NCBI RefSeq assembly: GCF_000308635.1
Contig: NZ_BAGD01000123.1
Coordinates: forward strand, 1-62,284
Origin: Nocardia otitidiscaviarum NBRC 14405
Lineage (GTDB): Bacteria > Actinomycetota > Actinomycetes > Mycobacteriales > Mycobacteriaceae
Length of the DNA stretch: 62,284 bases
Direction: 5' to 3'
Positions 7,207 through 17,381 of this stretch are shown here, piece after piece; position 1 is the first letter of the stretch; the number at the start of each line of letters is the position of its first letter. A program made the translations under genes and the position numbers. The notes under the pieces are model-generated. The model searched no databases. It saw only the letters and a program-made list of their open reading frames with translations, and was not told the origin of the DNA.

Positions 7207-7470
7207 ATGGGCATCATCGTCATGATCATCATCGGTCTCATCGCGGGCGCCATCGCCCGCCTGCTCGTTCCGGGCAAGGAAGATATGGGCTGGATCGCCA
7301 CCATCCTGCTGGGTATCGCGGGCGGTTATGTCGGCGGCACGCTCGGCAGCCTGGTGTTCGCACCGCACGAGTTCGACTTCCGGCCACCCGTCGAGCATTC
7401 CTTCATCGGCGCGATCATCGGCGCGGTCATCATCCTGGTGGTCTACAAGTTCATCCGCGCGCGGGTCTGA
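7207..7470 (+). CDS. GlsB/YeaQ/YmgE-family small membrane protein
   Basis: An 87-residue protein of the transglycosylase-associated/GlsB family: three hydrophobic helices (about 2-20, 29-50 and 66-84) with glycine-rich packing and the signature GLIAGAIARLLVPGKEDMGW near the start. Family members are linked to envelope stress, but the molecular role is not known. AAGGAG at 7194-7199 lies seven bases before the ATG and fixes the start. It is monocistronic, with a strong hairpin terminator directly after it. Confidence 0.88.
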   Translation: MGIIVMIIIGLIAGAIARLLVPGKEDMGWIATILLGIAGGYVGGTLGSLVFAPHEFDFRPPVEHSFIGAIIGAVIILVVYKFIRARV

Positions 7471-7486
7471 GCACCGCGAGCCGAGC

Positions 7487-7520
7487 AGGGCCGCCAGCGA
7501 CCGACCGCGCTGGCGGCCCT
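7487..7520 (+). terminator. Strong hairpin terminator
   Basis: AGGGCCGCCAGCG (7487-7499) pairs perfectly with 7508-7520 across an 8-nt loop, 16 bases after the stop codon of the GlsB-like gene. The stem is followed by TTCC. Confidence 0.8.
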
Positions 7521-7525
7521 TCCGT

Positions 7526-7561
7526 GTTCATACGGCAGGTGCGGTTCATACGGCAGGTGCG
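7526..7561. repeat. 18-bp perfect tandem duplication
   Basis: GTTCATACGGCAGGTGCG occurs twice head to tail (7526-7543 and 7544-7561). It lies just after the terminator and has no evident function. It is probably a recent slippage event or a doubled protein site. Confidence 0.8.
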
Positions 7562-7821
7562 CGAAGACGTCGCGAGGGAGCGCCGCCTACACACCTCACC
7601 ACCAGCGGCGACACCACACCCGGCAGCGCGCTGGCCGATCCGGTCACCTGCACTTTCTGTCATGGTTGCTCGATTAACCTCGTCGCAGACGCAATGAAAA
7701 CCCACCGCAGATGCACAAATAGTGCGAATTGCTCACGACAATCTGCCGCGCGGGCCGCACGCCCGTGGCTACGATGGACGCCGAGGGGAGTCGGACAGGC
7801 GGTCTGGCGGAAGGTCCGGTC

Positions 7822-9024
7822 ATGGCGTTTTATCGGCAGGTGGGAACGGTGCCGCCCAAACGGCACACCCAGCACCGCGATGCCCACGGCAAGCTCTACT
7901 ACGAGGAGCTGATGGGCGAGGAGGGCTTCTCCGGCGACTCGTCGCTGCTCTACCACCGCGGCCTGCCACCGGCCATCGTGGACTCGGAGGTCTGGCTGGT
8001 TCCCGATCAGCGCACCTTTCCGAATCATCCACTGCAACACCGGCATCTGCGGCTGCACGAACTGTTCCCAGGCGACAAGCCGGACGGCACCGATGTGGTG
8101 ACCGGGCGGCGACTGCTGCTGGGCAATGCCGATGTGCGCATCTCGTACGTGGTGGCGGCGCGGCCGTCGCCGCTGTACCGCAATGCCGTCGGCGACGAGC
8201 TGGTCTACATCGAATCCGGTGCGGGCCGGGTGGAGACGGTCTTCGGCGCGCTGCCGGTGCGGCAGGGCCACCAGGTGCTGCTGCCGCGCGCCACCACGCA
8301 CCGCTGGCTGCCGGAGGGTCCGGAACCCTTGCGGGCCTATGTGATCGAGGCGTCGGGCCATATCGCCCCACCCAAGCGCTATCTGTCCAAGTACGGCCAG
8401 TTCCTGGAGCATTCGCCGTACTGCGAGCGGGACCTGCACGGCCCCGCCGAACCGCTGCTGGCGGACGGTACGGACGTCGAGGTGCTGGTGAAGCATCGCC
8501 CGGCCGGTGAGATCGTCGGCACCCGCATGATCTACGCGACGCACCCGTTCGACGTGGTGGGCTGGGACGGCTGCCTGTACCCGTTCACCTTCGATATCGC
8601 CGACTTCGAGCCGATCACCGGGCGCGTGCATCAGCCGCCGCCCGCACATCAGGCGTTCGAGGGCTCCAACTTCGTGGTGTGCAACTTCGTGCCGCGCAAG
8701 GTGGACTACCACCCGCTCTCGATTCCGGTGCCCTACTACCACTCCAATGTGGACTCCGACGAGATCATGTTCTACTGCGGCGGCAACTACGAGGCGCGCC
8801 GCGGCTCGGGCATCGCGCAGGGTTCGGTGTCGGTACATCCGGGCGGCTACGCGCACGGCCCGCAGCCCGGAGCCTACGAGCGCAGCATCGGCGCGGAGTT
8901 CTTCGACGAGCTGGCGGTCATGGTCGACACCTTCCGGCCGCTCGGACTCGGCGAGGGCGCGCTGGCCTGCGAGGATCCCGAATACGCGTGGACCTGGTCC
9001 GGTCGCGGGCCGGGAGTTCGGTAA
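7822..9024 (+). CDS. hmgA: Homogentisate 1,2-dioxygenase
   Basis: A 400-residue iron dioxygenase that opens the ring of homogentisate to maleylacetoacetate in tyrosine/phenylalanine breakdown. The protein begins MAFYRQVGTVPPKRHTQHRD, typical of actinobacterial homologues, and keeps MGEEGFSGDSSLLYHRGLPP. It carries the metal-ligand region YYHSNVDSDEIMFYCGGNYEARRG near residues 305-328 and VHPGGYAHGPQPG about 15 residues later. Length is slightly below the 430-440 of proteobacterial enzymes, as usual here. I chose ATG 7822, with AAGG nine bases upstream. An in-frame ATG at 7774 lies inside the likely -10 (TACGAT 7770-7775). fahA follows 62 bases downstream, probably co-transcribed. Confidence 0.95.
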   Translation: MAFYRQVGTVPPKRHTQHRDAHGKLYYEELMGEEGFSGDSSLLYHRGLPPAIVDSEVWLVPDQRTFPNHPLQHRHLRLHELFPGDKPDGTDVVTGRRLLLGNADVRISYVVAARPSPLYRNAVGDELVYIESGAGRVETVFGALPVRQGHQVLLPRATTHRWLPEGPEPLRAYVIEASGHIAPPKRYLSKYGQFLEHSPYCERDLHGPAEPLLADGTDVEVLVKHRPAGEIVGTRMIYATHPFDVVGWDGCLYPFTFDIADFEPITGRVHQPPPAHQAFEGSNFVVCNFVPRKVDYHPLSIPVPYYHSNVDSDEIMFYCGGNYEARRGSGIAQGSVSVHPGGYAHGPQPGAYERSIGAEFFDELAVMVDTFRPLGLGEGALACEDPEYAWTWSGRGPGVR

Positions 9025-9086
9025 ATGCGGGAAGCCCCCGCCCGCACCGCGGTGCGGGCCCGTCCCGCCTGCCCGGAGGAGATACG

Positions 9087-10268
9087 GTGAACAGTCGAGT
9101 GCGCATCGAGGTGCCCGCGGATTCCGGATTCGGGCCGCGGCATCTGCCCTACGGGGTCTTCCAACCCAGCGGTGGCGAGCCGCGCGTGGGGGTGCGATTG
9201 GGCGACTGCGTGGTGGATCTGGCGGTGGCCCTGGATGATCCGATGTTCGCCCGGCCCAGCCTCAATGCCTTCATGGCACAGGGGCCGACCATCTGGCGGG
9301 AGGTGCGAGAGCGGCTGCAAGCGGCGGCTGACGGTGAATTCCCCGCCGCCGCCGTGCATTCCGTATCGGCGGTGCGACTGCTGCTACCGGTGGAGGTCGG
9401 CGATTACGTCGACTTCTACGCCAGCATCGACCACGCGACCAATGCCGGTCGCATCTTCCGGCCGGATTCCGAACCGCTGCTGCCGAATTGGCGACATCTG
9501 CCGGTGGGCTACCACGGCCGCGCGGGCACCGTGGTGGTCTCCGGCACCGAGGTGATCCGGCCCTGCGGCCAACGCCGGGGCGCTTCGGGCGCACCGGATT
9601 TCGGTCCGACGCAGCGACTCGACATCGAGGCGGAACTGGGTTTCGTGGTCGGTGCGGACTCCGAGCGCGGCACGGCCGTCGAGACCGGCGCGTTCGCCGA
9701 TCACGTCTTCGGGGTGGCGCTGGTCAACGACTGGTCGGCCCGCGACATCCAGGCGTGGGAGGCGCAGCCGCTGGGCCCCTTCCTCGGCAAGTCCTTCGCG
9801 ACGTCGCTCGCGGCCTGGGTGACGCCCCTGGACGCTCTGCGGGAGGCACGGATTCCGCTGCCCGAACAGGACCCGCGACCGCTGCCCTACCTGCGGGACA
9901 GCGCGCCGTGGGGGCTCGACATCGAACTGCGGGTGGAGTGGAACGGGCAGCTGGTCGCCACTCCCCCCTACTCACGCATGTACTGGTCCCCGGCGCAGAT
10001 GCTCGCCCATATGACGGTCAACGGCGCGTCCGTGCGCACCGGCGACCTGTTCGCCTCGGGCACCATCTCCGGGCCGCAGCGCCACGAGCGCGGTTCGCTG
10101 CTGGAATTGAGCTGGGGCGGCACCGAACCCGTGGATGTGGGCGGCGCGAAGCGGACGTATCTGGAGGACGGCGACGAGGTGGTGATCACGGCGTCGGCCC
10201 CGGCGGTGGACGGCGGTCGGCTCACGCTCGGCGAGGTCCGGGGCTCGATCCGGCCCGCACGCCCCTGA
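9087..10268 (+). CDS. fahA: Fumarylacetoacetase
   Basis: A 393-residue fumarylacetoacetate hydrolase, the last step of homogentisate breakdown, giving fumarate and acetoacetate. Recognised by DYVDFYASIDHATNAGRIFRP (substrate and general-base region, about residues 107-127), LPVGYHGRAGTVVVSG, and RDIQAWEAQPLGPFLGKSFATSL (metal-site region, about 222-244). GTG 9087 is the start, with GGAGGA at 9075-9080. It lies 62 bases behind hmgA on the same strand. A maleylacetoacetate isomerase is not present next to it. Many actinobacteria use a glutathione-independent isomerase encoded elsewhere (general knowledge, not visible here). Confidence 0.94.
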   Translation: MNSRVRIEVPADSGFGPRHLPYGVFQPSGGEPRVGVRLGDCVVDLAVALDDPMFARPSLNAFMAQGPTIWREVRERLQAAADGEFPAAAVHSVSAVRLLLPVEVGDYVDFYASIDHATNAGRIFRPDSEPLLPNWRHLPVGYHGRAGTVVVSGTEVIRPCGQRRGASGAPDFGPTQRLDIEAELGFVVGADSERGTAVETGAFADHVFGVALVNDWSARDIQAWEAQPLGPFLGKSFATSLAAWVTPLDALREARIPLPEQDPRPLPYLRDSAPWGLDIELRVEWNGQLVATPPYSRMYWSPAQMLAHMTVNGASVRTGDLFASGTISGPQRHERGSLLELSWGGTEPVDVGGAKRTYLEDGDEVVITASAPAVDGGRLTLGEVRGSIRPARP

Positions 10269-10316
10269 CCTCCGGCGGCGCCGCGATCGCCATCCGATAG
10301 CCGATCGGCATACCCA

Positions 10317-10328
10317 TGACCATGGTCA
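10317..10328. promoter_or_regulatory. Perfect 12-bp palindrome upstream of the MMPL gene
   Basis: TGACCATGGTCA, flanked on both sides by GCCGATCG-type sequences (near 10300 and 10331), which makes a wider symmetry. It lies 73 bases before the MMPL start. It is a plausible repressor site; the nearest candidate is the TetR protein encoded at 12715-13398. Confidence 0.4.
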
Positions 10329-10400
10329 CAGCCGATCGCTATGGCGGGATGTGGACGGCTACCGTTCCGAAGTTGGGAAACTCCGGAGGGCAGTGCGTCG

Positions 10401-12662
10401 ATGCTTACCAATCTCGCCCGCTTCGCCATGGCGCGGCCGCGTACCGTGCTGGTGGCCGCGTTGTTGCTGATGATCATCTGCGGTGGCTTCGGCGCGACCG
10501 TGAAGTCGCATATGGTCGGCGGCGGCTACCTCACCTCCGAACTGGAGTCGGTGCGCGCCAACGACTTCATCGAGGACAACTTCCCCGGCGGCAATCCGAA
10601 CCTCATTGTCATGATCACCGCCGAGGGCGGGGTGAACAGTCCGGAGGCGCGGAGCGAGGCGCAGCGCATCACCGATGAACTGCGCGCCGATTCGAGCATC
10701 ACCGGGGTGCGGTCGTACTGGACCACCGTGACCGAGCGCTCGGATCTGGCGACGGCGCTGCGCAGCAAGGACAGCAAGCGCGGTCTCATCATGGCCACCC
10801 TGCTCGGCACCGACACCCAGATCCAGAACCGCGCGGCCGAACTCACCGGCGATCTCAGCGGTGACCGCGACGGCGTGCAGGTGCGGGTGGGCGGTATGGC
10901 GGGCACCTTCGCCGATATCAACCACCAGGTGGAGAAGGATCTGATCCTGGCCGAGGCCATCGCCATTCCCATTTCGGGGCTGCTGCTGGTGCTGGTGTTC
11001 GGTTCGCTGGTGGCCGCGGCGCTGCCGATCGGCGTGGGCCTGTTCGCCATCGCCGCCACCCTCGGCATTCTGCGGGCGCTGACCACGGTGATGGAGGTGT
11101 CGATCTTCGCGCTGAACATGACCAGCGCGCTGGGGCTGGCCCTGGCCATCGACTACAGCCTGTTCATCGTCAGCCGCTATCGGGAGGAGGTCGCGGCGGG
11201 GCGCGATATCCGGGCCGCCGTGATGCGCGCGGTGCAGACCGCGGGCCGCACCGTGGTGTTCTCCGGTCTGACCGTGGCCCTGGCCCTGGCTGCGCTGGCG
11301 GTGTTCCCGCAGCCGTTCTTCAAATCCTTCGCCTTCGCCGGGGTGGCGGTGGTGGCCGCGGCGGTCGGCGCGTCGGTGCTGCTGCTCCCGGCCGCACTGG
11401 TGCTGCTCGGCGATCGGATCAACGCCCTGGATCTGCGGAAACCGCTGCGGCGGGCGCTCGGTCGGCCCGAGCCCACGCCGCAGCGGCCCGAGGACAGTGG
11501 CTGGTACCGGCTGGTCATGTGGGTGATGCGGCGGTCCCTCCCGGTCGCCGTGGTGACCGGTGCGGTACTGCTGGCGCTCGGCTCACCGTTCCTGGGCGCG
11601 CATTTCGGTAGTCCGGACGATCGGGTAATCGGCGACTTCGCCTCCAGCCGCCAGGTCGGCGACGCGCTGCGCGAGGACTTCAACGCCGATATGGCATCGA
11701 GCGCCGTGCTGGTACTGCCGGGCTTCCAGGGCACCGGTGAGCAGATCGGCACGTATGCCGCCGCGCTGTCGAAGGTGCCGGACGTGCCCGCGGTGATGTC
11801 GAGCGCGGGCGTCTACGTCGACGGTACGAAGATGGCGGCCGGACTGCCCGAGATGGCCGGACCGGCGGGCACCTACCTGTCGGTGGGCACCCGGCTCGCG
11901 CCCGCCTCGGTGGCGGGCAAGGAGCAGCTGGCCACCCTGCGCGAGGTGCCCGCGCCCGGCGAAGTGCTGTTCGGCGGCGCGGCGGCGCTGGACGAGGACA
12001 CCATGGATTCGGTGATCCAGCGGTTGCCGCTGGCCGTCGGTCTCATCGCGGTGATCACCCTGATCCTGCTGTTCCTGTTCACCGGCAGCGTGGTGCTGCC
12101 GGTGAAGGCGCTGCTGCTGAATCTACTGTCGGTGACCGCCACCTTCGGGGCGATGATCTGGATCTTCCAGGACGGGCATCTGTCCGGCCTGCTCGGCTTC
12201 ACCCCGACCGGCACCATCGACCTGTTCATGCCGATCCTGATGTTCTGCCTGGCCTTCGGCATGTCCATGGACTACGAGGTCTTCCTGCTCTCCCGCATTC
12301 GCGAGGAATGGCTGGCCTCGGATCGCAGCGCCGCCGCGAACGCCCGATCGGTGGCGCTGGGCGTGGCCCGCACCGGCCGCATCTTCACCGCCGCGGCGGG
12401 CCTGATGGCGGTGGTGCTGCTGGCCGTGGCGACCTCCCAGGTGGCGGCCATGAAACTCTTCGGTATCGGCCTGGCCCTGGCGATCGTGGCCGATGCCACG
12501 GTGATCCGCGGCCTGCTGGCCCCGGCGCTCATGCGGATGATGAGCACCGCCAACTGGTGGGCTCCGAAACCCCTTGCGGCGCTGCACAAGCGGATCGGGC
12601 TGGAGGAGGAGGGCGCGGAGCCGGAGCGGCCCGCGCCGACGCTGGAGAAGTTGGGTTCCTGA
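10401..12662 (+). CDS. MMPL-family membrane transporter
   Basis: A 753-residue RND-superfamily exporter of the MMPL type, which moves lipids or hydrophobic compounds across the inner membrane using the proton gradient. It has the expected two-fold layout: an N-terminal helix (about 15-35), a soluble loop to about 185, a five-helix bundle, a second loop (about 385-535), then a second bundle. The proton-relay motifs AIDYSLFIVSRYREE (near 250) and SMDYEVFLLSRIREEW (near 622) both keep the Asp-Tyr pair. ATG 10401 follows GGAGGG by about ten bases. It lacks the long C-terminal tail of MmpL3, so the substrate is unknown. It is downstream of fahA, and a hairpin separates it from the convergent TetR gene. 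Confidence 0.92.
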   Translation: MLTNLARFAMARPRTVLVAALLLMIICGGFGATVKSHMVGGGYLTSELESVRANDFIEDNFPGGNPNLIVMITAEGGVNSPEARSEAQRITDELRADSSITGVRSYWTTVTERSDLATALRSKDSKRGLIMATLLGTDTQIQNRAAELTGDLSGDRDGVQVRVGGMAGTFADINHQVEKDLILAEAIAIPISGLLLVLVFGSLVAAALPIGVGLFAIAATLGILRALTTVMEVSIFALNMTSALGLALAIDYSLFIVSRYREEVAAGRDIRAAVMRAVQTAGRTVVFSGLTVALALAALAVFPQPFFKSFAFAGVAVVAAAVGASVLLLPAALVLLGDRINALDLRKPLRRALGRPEPTPQRPEDSGWYRLVMWVMRRSLPVAVVTGAVLLALGSPFLGAHFGSPDDRVIGDFASSRQVGDALREDFNADMASSAVLVLPGFQGTGEQIGTYAAALSKVPDVPAVMSSAGVYVDGTKMAAGLPEMAGPAGTYLSVGTRLAPASVAGKEQLATLREVPAPGEVLFGGAAALDEDTMDSVIQRLPLAVGLIAVITLILLFLFTGSVVLPVKALLLNLLSVTATFGAMIWIFQDGHLSGLLGFTPTGTIDLFMPILMFCLAFGMSMDYEVFLLSRIREEWLASDRSAAANARSVALGVARTGRIFTAAAGLMAVVLLAVATSQVAAMKLFGIGLALAIVADATVIRGLLAPALMRMMSTANWWAPKPLAALHKRIGLEEEGAEPERPAPTLEKLGS

Positions 12663-12673
12663 CTGTCGCCCCG

Positions 12674-12709
12674 CCGCGCCCGCTCGACCTCGGTCGCGAC
12701 CGGGCGCGG
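12674..12709. terminator. Bidirectional hairpin between convergent genes
   Basis: CCGCGCCCG (12674-12682) pairs with CGGGCGCGG (12701-12709) across 18 bases. It lies between the stops of the MMPL and TetR genes and can serve both. Confidence 0.55.
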
Positions 12710-12714
12710 TCGGC

Positions 12715-13398
12715 TCAATCTCCCGGCTCCGCGCTGGCCCGACGACCCAGCTCCATGACCGTCAGGAAGTGGGTGAGGTCCTCGATCAGGCTCTCCACCG
12801 AGTCCGGCGCACCGCCGTCGTCGTGATGGTGCAGCCAGTCGGCGACCAGTTCGAACATGCCGCCGATGGCCGCCAGACTCACGGCGAGACTGCGCCTTTC
12901 GTCCATCTCGGCCTCGGGCCACTGGGTGTCGAGGAAGGCCGCGGCCCAGCGGCGGTTGCCGCGCCGCTGTTTCTCCACGGCGGGTGAGATGCCGCCCGCC
13001 TCGCCGAAGGTCACCTTGGCCAGCCGCACGTCATCGGCGATGGCGTGCACGAAGGCCGCGACGATGGCGCGCAGCCGCTCCCGCCACGGCAGATCGGCGG
13101 TCTCCGCGGCCACCTGCGCCACCCGGGTCTGGAACTGCACGGTGATGTGCTCCAGCAGGGCGCGATAGCAGGCTTCCTTGCTGTCGAAGTGGTCGTAGAA
13201 GCCTTTGGTACCGACGTAGGCGTGCTGACAGATCTGCTCGATCGAGGTGCCCGAATAGCTCTGCTGGGCAAAGAGTTCGGTCGCCGCCGCGAGGAGCTGA
13301 CGACGCCGCTGCGCACTGCGCTCATCGGCGTCGAGGCCACGGATTCGACGCCGCGCCGGTGCGGGGTCGGATCGCGCGGCGGATTTGCTGCGGGTCAT
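12715..13398 (-). CDS. TetR-family transcriptional regulator
   Basis: A 227-residue TetR repressor. The basic N-terminus is followed by the helix-turn-helix RRRQLLAAATELFAQQSYSGTSIEQICQHAYVGTKGFYDHFDSKEACYRALL at about residues 33-84. ATG 13398 is preferred over TTG 13404: TAAGGT (complement of 13405-13410) lies six bases upstream as a leaderless -10. It is divergent from a secreted lipase gene, with a near-perfect palindrome (13444-13459) between them, so lipase control is likely. It is convergent with the MMPL gene, a second possible target. The ligand is unknown. Confidence 0.88.
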   Translation of the reverse strand: MTRSKSAARSDPAPARRRIRGLDADERSAQRRRQLLAAATELFAQQSYSGTSIEQICQHAYVGTKGFYDHFDSKEACYRALLEHITVQFQTRVAQVAAETADLPWRERLRAIVAAFVHAIADDVRLAKVTFGEAGGISPAVEKQRRGNRRWAAAFLDTQWPEAEMDERRSLAVSLAAIGGMFELVADWLHHHDDGGAPDSVESLIEDLTHFLTVMELGRRASAEPGD

Positions 13399-13443
13399 AG
13401 GCAAACCTTAGCCGCGTCCTTTCAAAAAAGAATTCTTGTTGAT

Positions 13444-13459
13444 AACAGGGTACCGTGTT
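13444..13459. promoter_or_regulatory. Operator-like palindrome between TetR and lipase genes
   Basis: AACAGGGTACCGTGTT is symmetric at 14 of 16 positions around GGTACC. It lies in the 97-base divergent region, about 46 bases upstream of the TetR start and 37 bases upstream of the lipase start. Confidence 0.5.
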
Positions 13460-13495
13460 GTAATCGTCGTCACGTCGATGAGGAAGGGAACAGAC

Positions 13496-14908
13496 GTGGC
13501 AGGGATCAATGGGGATCGCCGAAGGCGGGGGTGGCGGCGCTTCACCGCGGCCGCGCTCGCGACGGCGGCGGTCATGAGCACGGCGGTGGCCATGAGCACC
13601 GCGGCATTGTTGGGCACGGCGGGCACGGCCGCCGCGGCGCCACAGCCGGTGGATGTGGACCCGTTCTATCAAGCGCCCGAGGGCTTCGAATCCGCCGCGC
13701 CGGGCGACATTCTGCGGTCGCGCGAAGTGCAGTTGGCGGTGCTGACGGTGCTCCCGGTGCGAGTTCGCGCCTGGCAGTTGCTGTATCGCACCACCGACCT
13801 GTTCGAACAACCCACGGTGGCGGCGACCACGGTGGCGGTGCCCATGGGGGCCGACACCGCTCGCAGCCGACCGCTGGTCTCACACCAGTTCTTCTACGAC
13901 AGCGCCGCACCGCACTGCGCACCCTCGTTCCTGTTGCGGCAGGGCGGCGGGCTGGCGGGGGTCGAGGGCATCCACTCCAACGTGGAATACCTGGAACTCG
14001 CGGCCTCCATCAGCCAGGGCTACGCCATCAACGTGCCCGACTACGAGGGCCTGAACGGTCATCTGGCCGTCGCGAAGGAGCCCGGCTACATGGTGCTCGA
14101 CAGCATCCGCGCGGCGGAACGCTTCGAACCCCTCGGCCTGGACGGCGCGAACACCCCGGTGGCGCTGTGGGGCTACTCCGGCGGTGGCATGGCCAGCGGC
14201 TGGGCCGCGGAAATGCATCCCACCTACGCGCCGGAGTTGAACATCGAGGGCGCGGCCATCGGCGCGCCGGTCTCGGACGTGGAATCGCTGCTGCACGTGA
14301 ACGGCTCCATGTTCTCCAGCCTCATCGGCATCGGGATCGCGTCGCTGATGAACGCCTACCCGAAGTTCGCCGCGGCGACCGAACGCGTGCTCACCCCCGA
14401 GGGCCGGGCGATGATGAACCGCACCAACGCCCAGTGCCTGCCGCGCAACGCGCTGACCATGATGTTCGTCGACTATCAGAAGATGCTGACCATTCCCATC
14501 GCGGAGTACCTGGCACTGCCGGAGGTCCGCGAGGTGTTCGACGCGACCGTGCTCGGCAAGCAGGCCCCAACCATGCCGATCATGCTCTACCAGGGCGTCT
14601 TCGACGAGGCCGTGCCGGTCTTCGACAATGACGCGCTGGTGACCGAGTGGTGCGCGGGCGGCACCTCGGTGCTCTACAAACGCGACCACCTCAGCGAGCA
14701 CCTGACCCTGCCCACCCTGGGCATGGGCGACGCCTTCAACTGGCTGCGCGGCCGCCTGGCCCCCGGTGCGCCCGATCCGGTGGGTTGCCAGACCGAGAAC
14801 CACCTGTCGCTGTTCTTCGATCTCCAGGACATCCTGATGCAGACCGAGATCAATCTGAACGCCACCTTCGGCGCGCTGGGCTGGCCCATCGGACCTCAGG
14901 AGCGCTGA
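13496..14908 (+). CDS. Secreted lipase (secretory lipase family, alpha/beta hydrolase)
   Basis: A 470-residue secreted hydrolase of the secretory-lipase (LIP) family. The N-terminus has a basic stretch (DRRRRGWRRF), a hydrophobic core to about residue 45 and an AAAAP-type cleavage site, so it is exported. The nucleophile elbow GYSGGG is near residue 226, with FFYDS and YEGLNG earlier as in the family. The late YQGVFDEAVPV region probably holds the acidic triad residue. GTG 13496 is chosen because AGGAAGGGA lies just upstream; ATG 13478 has no such site. Actinobacterial homologues hydrolyse acylglycerols, which would release host or environmental fatty acids. It is divergent from a TetR gene and probably regulated by it. 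Confidence 0.88.
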   Translation: MAGINGDRRRRGWRRFTAAALATAAVMSTAVAMSTAALLGTAGTAAAAPQPVDVDPFYQAPEGFESAAPGDILRSREVQLAVLTVLPVRVRAWQLLYRTTDLFEQPTVAATTVAVPMGADTARSRPLVSHQFFYDSAAPHCAPSFLLRQGGGLAGVEGIHSNVEYLELAASISQGYAINVPDYEGLNGHLAVAKEPGYMVLDSIRAAERFEPLGLDGANTPVALWGYSGGGMASGWAAEMHPTYAPELNIEGAAIGAPVSDVESLLHVNGSMFSSLIGIGIASLMNAYPKFAAATERVLTPEGRAMMNRTNAQCLPRNALTMMFVDYQKMLTIPIAEYLALPEVREVFDATVLGKQAPTMPIMLYQGVFDEAVPVFDNDALVTEWCAGGTSVLYKRDHLSEHLTLPTLGMGDAFNWLRGRLAPGAPDPVGCQTENHLSLFFDLQDILMQTEINLNATFGALGWPIGPQER

Positions 14909-14936
14909 GAAACCTTCTCGCTCAGCCCCTGTGACT

Positions 14937-14971
14937 CGTGCCCCGACCGCAACCGGAGCGGTCGGGGCACG
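14937..14971 (+). terminator. Strong hairpin terminator after the lipase gene
   Basis: CGTGCCCCGACCG (14937-14949) pairs perfectly with 14959-14971 across a 9-nt loop, 29 bases past the stop. Confidence 0.75.
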
Positions 14972-15010
14972 GGTGCGGGTACGCGGGTATCCGCCGCCGG
15001 CGGCGGTCTC

Positions 15011-15040
15011 GTGACGCGACTCACGCGGGACCGGTATGGT
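15011..15040 (+). promoter_or_regulatory. Candidate thiC promoter
   Basis: GTGACG (15011-15016) and TATGGT (15035-15040) are 18 bases apart. This puts the transcript start near 15047, about 20 bases ahead of the TPP riboswitch. Confidence 0.4.
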
Positions 15041-15063
15041 CGGCAGCGTTATCTATTCGCATG

Positions 15064-15151
15064 CCAACGGGGGCTCGCACCAGCGGGCTGAGAGGACGGC
15101 TAGTGGGCCGTCGACCGTATGAACCTGACCGGGTAATGCCGGCGTAGGGAG
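15064..15151 (+). promoter_or_regulatory. TPP riboswitch (THI element) controlling thiC
   Basis: The conserved cores are all present: GGGCTGAGA (15085-15093, pyrimidine-binding arm), GAACCTGACCGGGTAATGCC (15121-15140) and GGCGTAGGGA (15141-15150, closing part). The variable stem ACGGCTAGTGGGCCGT lies between. The Shine-Dalgarno GGGAGG (15147-15152) overlaps the closing helix, seven bases before the thiC ATG. Thiamine pyrophosphate binding would therefore be expected to block translation start. Confidence 0.95.
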
Positions 15152-15159
15152 GATTCACA

Positions 15160-16830
<1,671 letters not shown>

Positions 16831-16837
16831 CCGCGCA

Positions 16838-16868
16838 CGCCCGGCCCGCAGCCGCTACGGGCCGGGCG
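16838..16868. terminator. Bidirectional hairpin between thiC and the VOC gene
   Basis: CGCCCGGCCCG (16838-16848) pairs perfectly with 16858-16868 across nine bases, in the 39-base gap between two convergent genes. Confidence 0.75.
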
Positions 16869-16869
16869 A

Positions 16870-17277
16870 TCAGGCCCGCGCGGAGATCTGCTGGACGCCC
16901 CAGCTGTTGCCGTCCGGGTCGTCGAAGTAGATGAAGCCGACATTGTCGAGCGGGTCGGCGGTGGGGGACGGATTCACACCGACCACCTCGATATCGCTGA
17001 CGGGGACGCCGCGCTCCACCAGTTCGGCGTGGGCGCGCTTCAGATCGGGCACCACCAGTTGCAGGCCCTTGAGGCAGCCCGGCTCCATATGGGGCACCAC
17101 CCCCTCCCCGATGACGATGGAGCAGCCGGAGCCGGGCGGGGTCAGTTGCACGACCCGCATGCCCTCGGCGATATGCGTGTCGTGGTCGACGGTGAAGCCG
17201 AGTTGGCGGGCGTAGAAGTCCAGGGCGCGATCCACATCCGATACCGGGACGATCACGACCTCGAGGGTCCAGTTCAT
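16870..17277 (-). CDS. VOC-superfamily (glyoxalase/bleomycin-resistance fold) protein
   Basis: A 135-residue single-domain member of the vicinal-oxygen-chelate superfamily. The two beta-alpha-beta-beta-beta modules are visible: LEVVIVPVSDVDRALDFYARQLGFTVDHDT, and then LQLVVPDLKRAHAELVERGVPV with FIYFDDPDGNSWGVQQI at the end, a metal-site-like E/D-containing strand. The enzyme type (lyase, dioxygenase or binding protein) cannot be told. Start ATG 17277 has AGGAAGG nine bases upstream (complement of 17286-17292). The longer open frame on this strand is not needed. It is convergent with thiC and has no operon partner. Confidence 0.85.
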   Translation of the reverse strand: MNWTLEVVIVPVSDVDRALDFYARQLGFTVDHDTHIAEGMRVVQLTPPGSGCSIVIGEGVVPHMEPGCLKGLQLVVPDLKRAHAELVERGVPVSDIEVVGVNPSPTADPLDNVGFIYFDDPDGNSWGVQQISARA

Positions 17278-17381
17278 GGCTCGAGCCTTCCTGCGGGGCG
17301 GACAGCTGTCACCACTATGGACGCGACGGGCGGGCGAAAGTGGTCGTTCCCGCTCGATTCGGTGTTTCCGATGCGCGAATG

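Larger units (their letters stand above)
7471..7821. other. 351-base region between the GlsB-like gene and hmgA
   Basis: Contains a terminator (7487-7520), an 18-bp tandem duplication (7526-7561), and A/T-richer DNA leading to the hmgA promoter. TACGAT at 7770-7775 is a likely -10, giving a leader of about 40 bases. No open frame here looks coding. Confidence 0.6.

Noticed and set aside
7774..7821. Earlier ATG start for homogentisate dioxygenase
   Set aside because: It lies within the likely -10 TACGAT, and homologues begin at MAFYRQVG.
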